A stretch of 64,000 nt of DNA, taken from DATCYX01 sp963714425 (GTDB lineage: Bacteria; Chloroflexota; Anaerolineae; Anaerolineales; UBA4823). Both the position numbers and the translations under genes were made by a program. Positions 56,595-64,000 of this stretch are shown piece by piece (the stretch's first letter is position 1; each line of letters opens with the position of its first letter). The stretch covers positions 1-64,000 of the forward strand of contig CAVQOI010000012.1 in the NCBI GenBank assembly GCA_963714425.1. The letters are read 5' to 3'. The notes below the pieces were generated by a model. That model saw only the letters and a program-made list of their open reading frames with translations. It was not told the DNA's origin and did not search any database.

Positions 56595-59192
56595 ATGAAT
56601 CACACCCGATGGATCGGCCTGCTATTCACCCTACAGCTGGCACTCGCATGTGCCTGCCGACCTGCACCCATGCCGCCTGCTCAGGCAAGCCCGCAACCCA
56701 GCGCCTCCATCCCCACGCAAGCCGATACGAGCCAGGGTCTGCGCATCACCCTTGAAGGTGATAACCGCGGCGAGTACGCCAGCGGACAGGTCCCTGCCTA
56801 CGCCAAGTACGAGGTCAGCTTCCAGGTCGCGGGGACGGTGGCGCGGAACTTCTCCCTGCCCTACGATCCCGCTCCACCCCCCGGTATCGACCCCAGCCTG
56901 CCATCCTACCAGGGCATCAGTGTGGATGCTCTTTTCACACCAGATAACTGGGCGACGGTCTACAAGCAACCCGCATTCTACTACCAAGATTTCATCCAGG
57001 AAGCGCGCTCGCAGGGCGAATGGCTATATCCATCGGGGAACTTCTCCTGGAGGGCGCGCTTCTCTCCGCCGGTGCCCGGTGAGTGGCAGGTCAAAGTGGT
57101 GGCGGAGGATGCCTCTGGAAGCACAGAGAGCGCCCTGCTGGCATTCACGGTAGCGCCCTCAGACAATCCGGGATTCCTGCGCTTGAGCACCGCCGACCGG
57201 CGCTACTTCGAATACCACGACGGCAGCTATTTCCCTGCCCTTGGCTTCAATCTGACTGCTAGGCAGGTGAACCCTGAGAACCCGCGCACCAGCAGCCAGG
57301 CCTATTTTCAGAAGCTGTCTGAGAACGGGATCAACTTCGTTCGCCTGTGGCTGTCAGCCTGGGGTATTTACGGCTCGGCATGGAACCCGTGGCGCTCCAT
57401 CGCCCCCATGCCCAGCCAGGGCTACCTGCCCTTCACAGGTCTGGCTCTGAGGGGTGCAGATATCGATACAGGCAGCGAGACGTCGATGATTGTCAACGCC
57501 CGCGCCAACCCGTGCATGTTCATCGGTTGGGAAGCACCGCCCCCGGCAGTGAAGCGGGACACAGCCTACCGCATACGCGTGCGCTATAAGACCGAGCTTA
57601 TCCAGGGACCACGCCAGGCTGACCAGCCATACGGGCTGGTTGCCAAGCTGGGCGATCCAGCTCGCGACAGCTGGCTGTGGGGCGAAAGGGGCAATTGCAA
57701 CGATTCTGGTAGCGGGATAACAATCACACAGCACGAATCCCAGAATACCATTGACCAGCCCGACCCTTGGCGTGAACTTCAAGGGACGTGGGTTTCGGGT
57801 GAGGCGGACTTCCTGCCCTACTTTTACATCGTCATGGAGAACGCTGAGCAGGGACGAGCGCACATCGACCGGGTGTGGATCGAGGAGGACCTGGGAGATG
57901 GCAGCTACGGGCCGAACATCCTCCCCAGACCGTGGATGAGCCACCACCTATACTTCGAGCAGCGCAATTCCTTCGCATTTGACCAGGTGATCCATGCCGC
58001 CCAGCAATACGGGATTGCGTTCAAGCTGGTGGTCATGGAAAAAGATGAGTGGACGCTCAACCGTATTCTCCCTGATGGCTCGGCAGACGAGGACTCGCCC
58101 TCCAACGACAACTTCTACGGCGCAGACCGGGAGGTGACCAAAGTCCGCTGGCTGCAGCAGGCGTATTGGCGATATCTGCAAGCACGCTGGGGCTACTCGA
58201 CCGCCATCCATTCCTGGGAGCTGCTCAACGAGGGCAACCCTGCCAATCTTTTCCATTACATCCTGGCGGACGAGTTCGGCAAGTTCATGGAATGCCGCGT
58301 CTTCGGCATCGCCGTGGAGGCGAAGGATGGCGAGACGTGCCTGTACCAGCACCCCAACGCACACCTGGTGACCACATCTTTCTGGCATTCCTACCCGCTC
58401 AAGCCTTTCTGGACTAACCCGCAGTTTCCCAACCTGGACTATGCCGACCTGCACGCATATATCAGCACAGGCTGGATCGAGAACCCCGCGCTGGCTTTCG
58501 ACGCGGCTGCTTATCACATCGAGTACAGCCGGGCGGCGCGACGGGGGATGCTCAACAACGCCGGTGTGGCTGGTGTATTGCCGATTGTGCGCGGCGAGGC
58601 TGGACTCGATTCCCCTGGACAGCAAGTTGAGCAACCTGACTTGGTTAACGACACCTACGGCGTGTGGCTGCACAACTTCGTGTGGGCCGCGCTCGAGGCA
58701 GGCAGCCTGGTGGACTTGTACTGGTGGAATGACAACATTGAGCGCCAGCCCGGCCCAGACGGCGAGCCAGGCCTGCACGAGATCTACGCCCCCTTTGCTG
58801 AGTTCATCGGCGACATCCCGCTCAACAATGGCCTTTACCAGGAGGCTGTGGCGCAAGCCAGCAACCCGCAGCTGCGGGTCGTAGGCCAGAAGGATACACA
58901 GAACAACCGCGCGCACCTGTGGGTTCAGAACACAGCTCACACCTGGCGAAATGTTTTGAATAACCCGGATGCCGCCTGGGGCCTGGGCGGGGTGCTACGC
59001 CTGGACGGCTTCGCTCCCGGGGCAACCCTTCCGGTGACCTGGTACCTCTTCAACTCACATGGGGAGCTGGCTGTAAGCAGGTCCACTGTTATGGTGAATG
59101 GCGAGGGCGGCTTGAGCCTGTCCTTGCCGGATGACCCGGCGGTTACAGATGCGGGAGTGAAGATTGGGGAATACGAAAGAAGTGAAGAGTGA
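56595..59192 (+). CDS. Lipoprotein with DUF5060-like and glycoside-hydrolase-like domains
   Basis: An 865-residue protein. The signal ends at LALACACRPAP (lipobox-like). Residues about 50-195 are an N-terminal beta-sandwich of the DUF5060 type (YAKYEVSFQVAGTVARNFSL, GNFSWRARFSPPVPGEWQVK). A TIM-barrel-like catalytic part follows: GINFVRLWLSAWGIY, SAIHSWELLNEGNPANLF with the probable acid/base Glu in NEG, and LPIVRGEAGLDSPGQQ with a possible nucleophile Glu. An inserted carbohydrate-binding-like stretch sits between them. It probably acts on an external polysaccharide; the target is unknown. A TACAAT box lies near 56574. Confidence 0.75.
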   Translation: MNHTRWIGLLFTLQLALACACRPAPMPPAQASPQPSASIPTQADTSQGLRITLEGDNRGEYASGQVPAYAKYEVSFQVAGTVARNFSLPYDPAPPPGIDPSLPSYQGISVDALFTPDNWATVYKQPAFYYQDFIQEARSQGEWLYPSGNFSWRARFSPPVPGEWQVKVVAEDASGSTESALLAFTVAPSDNPGFLRLSTADRRYFEYHDGSYFPALGFNLTARQVNPENPRTSSQAYFQKLSENGINFVRLWLSAWGIYGSAWNPWRSIAPMPSQGYLPFTGLALRGADIDTGSETSMIVNARANPCMFIGWEAPPPAVKRDTAYRIRVRYKTELIQGPRQADQPYGLVAKLGDPARDSWLWGERGNCNDSGSGITITQHESQNTIDQPDPWRELQGTWVSGEADFLPYFYIVMENAEQGRAHIDRVWIEEDLGDGSYGPNILPRPWMSHHLYFEQRNSFAFDQVIHAAQQYGIAFKLVVMEKDEWTLNRILPDGSADEDSPSNDNFYGADREVTKVRWLQQAYWRYLQARWGYSTAIHSWELLNEGNPANLFHYILADEFGKFMECRVFGIAVEAKDGETCLYQHPNAHLVTTSFWHSYPLKPFWTNPQFPNLDYADLHAYISTGWIENPALAFDAAAYHIEYSRAARRGMLNNAGVAGVLPIVRGEAGLDSPGQQVEQPDLVNDTYGVWLHNFVWAALEAGSLVDLYWWNDNIERQPGPDGEPGLHEIYAPFAEFIGDIPLNNGLYQEAVAQASNPQLRVVGQKDTQNNRAHLWVQNTAHTWRNVLNNPDAAWGLGGVLRLDGFAPGATLPVTWYLFNSHGELAVSRSTVMVNGEGGLSLSLPDDPAVTDAGVKIGEYERSEE

Positions 59193-59260
59193 ATAGTGCG
59201 TAGTAGATCGAGAGGCGGAGAGAGCAGAGAGTAGAGAATGGAGATTAGTGAGCAGTCAAA
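59186..59260. repeat. GA-rich low-complexity tract
   Basis: agaagtgaagagtgaatagtgcgtagtagatcgagaggcggagagagcagagagtagagaatgg: units of GAGWRTAGA. A related tract is at 60178-60220, and the reverse-complement form is at 25500-25614. Confidence 0.5.
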
Positions 59261-59440
59261 GCTGGGAGGGTAAATTTTCTTCCATATATAAAGAGAGGCG
59301 CTGAGGGTGAAAAGTTATTTGACGCGAATGGGCAGATGTCGCGAATTTTGGTCGAGTCGTTGAGAAAGCTAAGTCGCCAAAATTGCAGTAGAATTCAAAT
59401 GATCAGACAGACAACAGGGGTCCAATGAAAGGGGTGGAAA

Positions 59441-60172
59441 ATGCACGCACTGAACAATGGCAAGATTCTACCAGTCCTGATCTTGGTGCTTTGCTTAGGA
59501 TGGGCGTTTAGCGCCTGCGCACTGCCTGCCAACCAGGGCAACTCCCCGGCAGCTCCACAGCCCGGGGGGGAAGAAGATGCTCTGGGGGAGGGCAGCGATG
59601 AGCAAGGGGAAAGCCCCATCGAACCCGAGTTCGGCTCGGATAGCTTACCCTGCCCCTCCAAAGGCGGCGCCCTGATTCTGGGCTTCGACCATGCACTCAC
59701 CTCGAACTACCAGGATGTATCCATGACCCATTTCCTGCACCAGGGACAGATGCTCTTGATGATCGTCGATGACCAGGGGACGATCGCCTCGCAGGGGTCG
59801 CCTTCGATACCCTATACCATGGAGGGCAGGATGACCGATGTATGCGCCCTCACCGGGCAGGGCAGCATGATACCGTCGGCGCATGGCAGCTGTGAGAACG
59901 GGGTGGTCAGCCTGTTTATCAACGAAAACTGGATGGCGCTGGATGGCGAAATGACATGCGTCGAACCGGATGGGGATACCGTCACCATGCCCTTCGATGT
60001 CCCCGCCATGGGCTTGCGGCAGCACAGCGGTGCAGACGGGGCGGGTGAGATCTTCTACATTGTCGAGGGCAGCGAGGGGTATTCATCGATGCGACCCTTC
60101 GCCGAGGGCGAGGGCTACCATACCTGGACGCTGTACACCGAGGAGATACCGATCGTGCCGCTGGTGCCGTAA
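59441..60172 (+). CDS. Lipoprotein of unknown function
   Basis: A 243-residue protein with a lipoprotein signal (VLILVLCLGWAFSACALPAN, lipobox FSAC). An acidic linker (GGEEDALGEGSDEQGESPIE) is followed by a beta-rich domain: GALILGFDHALTSNYQDVSM, HFLHQGQMLLMIVDDQGTIA, CVEPDGDTVTMPFDVPAMG. I recognise no family. GA-rich repeat tracts flank it on both sides. Confidence 0.7.
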   Translation: MHALNNGKILPVLILVLCLGWAFSACALPANQGNSPAAPQPGGEEDALGEGSDEQGESPIEPEFGSDSLPCPSKGGALILGFDHALTSNYQDVSMTHFLHQGQMLLMIVDDQGTIASQGSPSIPYTMEGRMTDVCALTGQGSMIPSAHGSCENGVVSLFINENWMALDGEMTCVEPDGDTVTMPFDVPAMGLRQHSGADGAGEIFYIVEGSEGYSSMRPFAEGEGYHTWTLYTEEIPIVPLVP

Positions 60173-60244
60173 GAGGAATCGAGAGACGAGAGTGGAGAGT
60201 AGAGAGTAGTGCAGAGTGAGGGGTGAGGGTGGCGGTAGCTGTGG

Positions 60245-61276
60245 GTGTGGCGCTTCCTGGTCGAGCAGTGCGGCGTGCAGGAGCTCTCCGATGTGCGTCG
60301 CAAGATGCTGTATGACTATGCCGAGCATCGCCTGAGCCTGGGCAGGTCGGTCTCGGGAGTCAACGCCGATCTGCGTGACTTCCAGAGCTTCATGATCTTC
60401 CTGCAGGAGGACGAGTACGTTGTGCCGCAAGCCCTGCTGCGCATCCGTGGCCTGAAAGCCCCTGACCGCCTGCCCAGAGCCCTCACCGACGAGCAGGTGA
60501 GGCTTCTGCGCGACGATTTCGAGAGGCGGGTCAGCCAGGCAAGAGGATCGCACCAGCAGCGAGACGCGCTGCTCGACCGGGCGGTCTTCCATCTGTTCTG
60601 GCAGAGCGGGCTGCGCATCGGCGAGCTGGAAGAGCTGCGCCTGGAAGACCTGGATCTGGCCGGGCGAAAACTCTCGGTGCGCAACGGCAAGGGCATGAAA
60701 GACCGCACCGTGTATATGACCGACACAACCGTGCATGCTCTCAGGGCGTACCTGGCCGTTCGCGGCATGGATCCCACGGATCATGTCTTCTTGTACCGCA
60801 ATGAAGCACTCAAGAAAGACCTGGCGCGTACCCGCATCAAGGACGCCGGGAAGCGGGTGGGGGTGAAGGTGTATCCCCACAAACTGCGCCACACCACCGC
60901 CACACAATTGCTCAATGCCGGTTGTCCGGTCACCAGCATCCAGAAGTTCCTGGGGCACAAGAAGCTCAACACGACGATGGTGTACGCCCGCGCCTACGAC
61001 GCTACCGTGGAATCTGACTATTTCGCCGCCATGGGACGCATCGAGCAGCGATTGGAGTTGGTCGAAGAGCCGGAAGAGGTTACCGAAATGATCGGCGCGG
61101 GGGAACGGGGACAACTCCTGACCTTAGCCGAGCAGCTGTTCGCGCCGGATCTTACGCTGGAGATGCGCCTGGAGATCGCCGCGCAGATGCGTGGGCTGTT
61201 GGACGGGAGCCAGGCGACCCGGGTGGACTGGATCCCGCCACCCGTCTCCGTTCCGGCGAGCGTAGAAGCTGCTTAG
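60245..61276 (+). CDS. Tyrosine recombinase (XerC/XerD-like), N-terminus truncated
   Basis: A 343-residue protein. The core-binding domain starts abruptly at WRFLVEQCGVQELSDVRRKM, without the usual first 15-20 residues. Upstream is a GA/GT-rich tract with an in-frame stop, so the 5' end was probably lost. The catalytic domain has Arg in WQSGLRIGELEELRLEDLDL, KLRHTTATQLLNAGCP (HxxR), FLGHKKLNTTMVYARAYD with the nucleophile Tyr. No IntI-specific insertion is seen, so it is not an integron integrase. It precedes a structured region and the RHS/toxin segment and may serve them. Confidence 0.85.
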   Translation: MWRFLVEQCGVQELSDVRRKMLYDYAEHRLSLGRSVSGVNADLRDFQSFMIFLQEDEYVVPQALLRIRGLKAPDRLPRALTDEQVRLLRDDFERRVSQARGSHQQRDALLDRAVFHLFWQSGLRIGELEELRLEDLDLAGRKLSVRNGKGMKDRTVYMTDTTVHALRAYLAVRGMDPTDHVFLYRNEALKKDLARTRIKDAGKRVGVKVYPHKLRHTTATQLLNAGCPVTSIQKFLGHKKLNTTMVYARAYDATVESDYFAAMGRIEQRLELVEEPEEVTEMIGAGERGQLLTLAEQLFAPDLTLEMRLEIAAQMRGLLDGSQATRVDWIPPPVSVPASVEAA

Positions 61277-61334
61277 TCGGACTATTCGGTTGGTAAAGTG
61301 CTGGCCAGGAGCATTATATCTGCTCCAGGCGTGT

Positions 61335-61340
61335 TAGAAT
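61335..61340 (+). promoter_or_regulatory. -10-like TAGAAT before the candidate small RNA
   Basis: gtgTTAGAATcgcc: the same TAGAAT core as in front of both tRNA-Ser genes. No good -35. Confidence 0.35.
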
Positions 61341-61344
61341 CGCC

Positions 61345-61474
61345 TCGTTCGTGGGAGGGTAGGGAAACGGCGGAGAGCGACCTGAGCGCCCAGGCTCTCC
61401 TGTTTCGCCGCTGAAGCGGCTCACAGGTCATGACCGTTGCCAGGGCAGAGGGGTCCCTCTGCTCTTTTCTTTTG
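61345..61474 (+). ncRNA. Candidate structured small RNA of unknown class
   Basis: After a TAGAAT element comes about 130 nt with nested stems (ggagagc...gctctcc enclosing cctg/cagg; cggcg...cgccg). It ends in a hairpin gcagaggg/ccctctgc followed by tcttttctttt, a normal Rho-independent terminator (61445-61473). I matched it to no known RNA family (not tmRNA, RNase P, SRP or a riboswitch I can recall). It lies between the recombinase and the toxin segment. Confidence 0.4.
61445..61474 (+). terminator. Rho-independent terminator after the recombinase/small-RNA region
   Basis: gcagaggg gt ccctctgc, then tcttttctttt. An outer stem ttgccagggca (61437-61447) with tgccctggcaa (61473-61483) encloses it. 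Confidence 0.7.
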
Positions 61475-61501
61475 CCCTGGCAATGGATGAAAGGCGATAA
61501 A
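61474..61501. repeat. Direct repeat, left copy, bounding the RHS/immunity segment
   Basis: gccctggcaatggatgaaagg and cgataaa. The right copy at 63485-63513 differs by two or three bases. The two copies enclose the small membrane gene and the RHS gene, as expected of an inserted or exchangeable segment. Confidence 0.55.
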
Positions 61502-61502
61502 G

Positions 61503-61859
61503 TCACCTTGACTTTCGTTTTTGCAGCCATTTGCCAAACTCAATCCACCAATCCGCCAATTTATAGGGACTAGTAATCGATTGACCCAATATCAAACTAA
61601 TTATGAGGCTAATCAAAAATAGAGGCCAAAAATCGGATCGTGTTATTGGATTCCACATCATCAAAATGAGAATTCCAAAGATGAAACTAATCAAGGGAAG
61701 GCCAAACGCAAGAGGGCCGACCCACCACCTATTCTTACGGTTTCGATAGAATCTGCCAAAACTCACGTAAAAATAACCAACTAGCCCGCCCACACTCATA
61801 AGCGACAGGATAAGTGTTAGACTTACTTTGATCCAATACACTATATTGCTACCTAACAT
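61503..61859 (-). CDS. Small three- or four-helix membrane protein, candidate immunity protein
   Basis: A 118-residue protein with hydrophobic segments WIKVSLTLILSLMSVGGLVG, GPLAFGLPLISFIFGILILM and PLFLISLIISLILGQSI and a basic tail (WLQKRKSR). It starts 11 bp after the stop of the RHS gene. I recognise no family. Small membrane proteins behind RHS toxins often protect against membrane-acting toxins, so immunity is inferred from position. Confidence 0.6.
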   Translation of the reverse strand: MLGSNIVYWIKVSLTLILSLMSVGGLVGYFYVSFGRFYRNRKNRWWVGPLAFGLPLISFIFGILILMMWNPITRSDFWPLFLISLIISLILGQSITSPYKLADWWIEFGKWLQKRKSR

Positions 61860-61870
61860 TGTCGCCCCCT

Positions 61871-63502
61871 TTACTGAACCTTTTCTTTCTTCTTAATAAT
61901 TTCAACGTAACCAGGACTGTATCTAGGTAGAACTATCCTTAACTGTCTTAAACCCCATATTGGCTCATCGCCCATAAGTCGAACAATATCGTAATATAAG
62001 GTCGCAAGGTTTGCAATAGTATCGGTAACTGCCTCCGGAGTGAGTCCCGTGTTCCCAATCGCAATACTTCCTAAGCTAAATGTGGTATCGGCACCTAAAG
62101 TATACACTCTAGCTTCCTGTCCACTAATTGGATCTGTTAATTGACTTACTGTGTGGTTGCCCTCTATGGCATCAGCTGCAGCTACAAGTCCAAGTGAAAC
62201 AGTACTCAAATCGTTTTCTATCGGGTTCAAGAATGTGTTATAAGCCGCAATCCCAGCTGCTAACCCAACTGCGCCATCTGCACCAGGAACGGGGGTAACA
62301 ATTTCCCCGCCCATCGCAGCCACACCCTCTAATATAACCCCAGAAACACTGATCCCTGTAGCAGTCAAATCACAGATTGTTGCTGCTATACTAAGTAGTT
62401 TGCTTATACTAGGCCAGTGTCCTGTGGGGTCCACCGCCTTAACAGGGTTATTAAGGGCATAAGAGAAACGATCAAAAGTAAGCGAATTCAATGGAAGAGA
62501 TGGAGACCTGGATTGTGAACCCCCCAGACGTTCACGATTCTCCTGGTTTAGTTGTACTAAAAACTGTGTCTCATGGTAATCTACAATAAGTGGCGTATAG
62601 CTACCGCCTTCGCCTGGTATAATGACATCCGGCTGGATCCAGCGGTTAAGATAAGGGTCGTAGAATCGAGCGTTGTAAAAGTACAGCCCTATCGAACCCA
62701 TCTCGCTGCGCTGACCGGTGTAGCGGTAGCTGGTGGGCGTGGTACCCCAGGTGTAGCGGTCTTCTCCCCACGGGCGGTAGCGCACTTCGCCTGTGCGCAC
62801 ACCGCTTACACTGGCAGTGATGGACGTGCTGCCAAGATGATCCCCTAGCAGCCAGGAGAGGGTGTTCCCCTCCCGCATTGCGATGCGCGTACTACCGGCA
62901 TAATAGTATCGTTTCATGGTGCTGGTTGAGTCGGTCCATTCGAAATAGTTGCCTATATAGACTCTTGTGGTTCCCCCCACCGTGCCCTTGACACGCTTGC
63001 CATCGCCGTCGTAGACGAACGTCGCCGTGGCTGCTCCGCTCACGCTTGTTAAACGGTTCTCCAAGTCATAGTCCAGGTTATACACCACCCCGCCGCCGTA
63101 GTTGCGCACGGTCATGTTGCCGTTGCAGTCGTAGGTGTAGGTCTTCCCACCCGCTGAGGATACAGCGTGGGCGATGGTGCGATTACCCGCAGCACAAGTC
63201 ACCTGGGCGTTGTAGGTGTAGCTCACCCCGGCTTTGCTTGCCAGGTTGCCGGTATCCGGATGGTAAGTGTATTGCTCGAACGGGCACGTCCCGCCCGATC
63301 CGCCGCTGGCGGTGGCGTCGATCAAGCGATCCAGCGCGTCGTAGTGGAAGGTCTGCGTTTGCTCACCACCGGCCTTGTAGTCCTTGATCCAGTCGATGTT
63401 GCCTGCCAGGTCGTAGTCATACTCGAATTTCTGTAAGGAGATCGTGTCCGTAACAATTCCGGTCTTCAAGAATTGCAGTCTCCCGCCCTGGCAATGGATC
63501 AA
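61871..63502 (-). CDS. RHS/YD-repeat protein with variable C-terminal domain
   Basis: A 543-residue frame that lacks the N-terminal part of an RHS protein and begins within YD repeats (FEYDYDLAGNIDWIKDY). LLGDHLGSTSITASVSGVRT, GEVRYRPWGEDRYTWGTTPT, YTGQRSEMGSIGLYFYNARF and FSYALNNPVKAVDPTGHWP are the core. The variable end follows: AATICDLTATGISVSGVILE, a Gly/Ala-rich hydrophobic stretch resembling a pretoxin/membrane-interacting segment, then a unique 90-residue tip ending KKKEKVQ. The first codons overlap the right direct repeat, so the original N-terminus was replaced or lost. A GTG/ATG with RBS is not evident. Confidence 0.78.
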   Translation of the reverse strand: MIHCQGGRLQFLKTGIVTDTISLQKFEYDYDLAGNIDWIKDYKAGGEQTQTFHYDALDRLIDATASGGSGGTCPFEQYTYHPDTGNLASKAGVSYTYNAQVTCAAGNRTIAHAVSSAGGKTYTYDCNGNMTVRNYGGGVVYNLDYDLENRLTSVSGAATATFVYDGDGKRVKGTVGGTTRVYIGNYFEWTDSTSTMKRYYYAGSTRIAMREGNTLSWLLGDHLGSTSITASVSGVRTGEVRYRPWGEDRYTWGTTPTSYRYTGQRSEMGSIGLYFYNARFYDPYLNRWIQPDVIIPGEGGSYTPLIVDYHETQFLVQLNQENRERLGGSQSRSPSLPLNSLTFDRFSYALNNPVKAVDPTGHWPSISKLLSIAATICDLTATGISVSGVILEGVAAMGGEIVTPVPGADGAVGLAAGIAAYNTFLNPIENDLSTVSLGLVAAADAIEGNHTVSQLTDPISGQEARVYTLGADTTFSLGSIAIGNTGLTPEAVTDTIANLATLYYDIVRLMGDEPIWGLRQLRIVLPRYSPGYVEIIKKKEKVQ

Positions 63503-63513
63503 AAAGCGATAAA
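63485..63513. repeat. Direct repeat, right copy, bounding the RHS/immunity segment
   Basis: gccctggcaatggatcaaaaa and gcgataaa; partner of 61474-61501. It forms the 5' end of the RHS reading frame (IHCQGG). Confidence 0.55.
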
Positions 63514-63622
63514 CTCAGCTAACGATTCAATTTGAATTACTGTAATTGTAGCTCGGCTGTTTTCATCAGAGTCATTTTTAAATTAGCCAAACGATATGTT
63601 TCTCTCCTTGTAGGTGTAAGGT

Positions 63623-63985
63623 CTAGGGTTTGAATACATTGTAATTGGTAATTATTGGAATTGAGCATATTAGTCCATTTAATATCGCTAAGATAATGCT
63701 AAGATTGATCAATGGTGGTAAGAAGAAAAGGATAATCCATCTAGTCAGAAGCGATACCATAATACCGTAAAATATCCCAAGTCCTATATAAAACACTTTT
63801 TCAACAGAATCTAATTCGTCTTTTGACCATGTGCTGACCGAAGTAGGTCTATACTTGGAGATATTCGGTAATCTTCTGTAACCAAAAATGAACCACAAAC
63901 AAAAAAAGATGCGCAATCCCAAATCAATGACTTCTGACCTAAAAAATCTTGGCCTATCAATAAATTGAGACACACCTAGTAACAA
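63623..63985 (-). CDS. Small membrane protein at the window edge, possible immunity protein of a further toxin
   Basis: A 120-residue frame, open at its 5' side to the window edge, so the true start may lie outside. Hydrophobic segments LGLRIFFCLWFIFGY, VFYIGLGIFYGIMVSLLTRW and LINLSIILAILNGLICSIPI. No family recognised. It resembles in style the small membrane gene at 61503-61859 and may belong to another RHS gene just beyond the window. Confidence 0.5.
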   Translation of the reverse strand: MLLGVSQFIDRPRFFRSEVIDLGLRIFFCLWFIFGYRRLPNISKYRPTSVSTWSKDELDSVEKVFYIGLGIFYGIMVSLLTRWIILFFLPPLINLSIILAILNGLICSIPIITNYNVFKP

Positions 63986-64000
63986 TATCAGGATTGTGCA

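Noticed and set aside
57948..58940. Minus-strand frame of 330 codons
   Set aside because: Antisense of the DUF5060-like gene, no domain pattern or RBS.
60083..61114. Minus-strand frame of 343 codons
   Set aside because: Antisense of the tyrosine recombinase, which has the full catalytic motif set.
60245..61276. Recombinase considered as the integrase of the cassette array
   Set aside because: It lacks the IntI-specific insertion, lies 23 kb away and is truncated; it reads as a XerC/D-like enzyme.
61282..61530. Minus-strand frame of 82 codons
   Set aside because: It reads through the candidate small RNA and terminator hairpins; no RBS.

Overview
The window looks like a chromosomal segment of an uncultured Chloroflexota bacterium, most likely Anaerolineae-like. 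This is inferred from gene content and style: Thr/Pro-rich lipoprotein linkers, RHS genes, a BMP-type nucleoside ABC system, HMA P-type ATPases and many GC-rich intergenic palindromes. No rRNA or other phylogenetic marker is present, so the assignment is inference.

Layout. 1-3.8 kb: minus-strand RHS/polymorphic-toxin remnants with a candidate immunity gene. 4.2-16.6 kb: a large surface-type protein, murJ, a PfpI-family gene, a secreted subtilase, an SDR epimerase, a metal P-type ATPase, an MFS transporter and a URO-D-fold enzyme. 16.6-24.6 kb: a BMP-type ABC importer (two permeases, ATPase) followed by a tandemly duplicated BMP lipoprotein broken by a one-base frameshift and a third, divergent BMP-like lipoprotein. 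24.7-30.8 kb: an HD-domain protein, a MiaB-type enzyme, three related lipoproteins and two tRNA-Ser genes. 31.8-37.9 kb: an accessory region that reads as an integron cassette array without an integrase (attC sites of about 130 bp, one of 82 bp, small cassette genes), ending at a duplicated 3' end of pheA.

37.9-52.2 kb: one minus-strand operon ilvD-ilvB-ilvN-ilvC-leuA-orf-leuC-leuD-cimA-leuB-ilvE-pheA. It encodes the route from pyruvate to valine, leucine and (through citramalate, with no threonine dehydratase in the cluster) isoleucine, plus prephenate dehydratase. Its upstream region holds a consensus promoter, a 40-codon leader peptide with 19 Leu/Ile/Val codons, and a Rho-independent hairpin whose 5' arm can instead pair with a segment inside the leader. 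I read this as a transcription attenuator and consider it the best find of the window.

52.2-64 kb: membrane proteins, a YetF-like protein, a lone CpaF/TadA-type ATPase, a DUF5060/glycosidase-like lipoprotein, another lipoprotein, a tyrosine recombinase with a truncated N-terminus, a candidate structured small RNA, and a second RHS toxin with candidate immunity genes bounded by short direct repeats.

Several repeat families recur between genes: poly-C/poly-G palindromes flanking long perfect hairpins, 'cacaaaggacac' and 'accgcagagac' type repeats, 'attgcgaggagc/gagattgcttcg' repeats, and GA-rich low-complexity tracts. Some have rewritten the 3' ends of coding genes. All calls come from reading the sequence; no database search was run.
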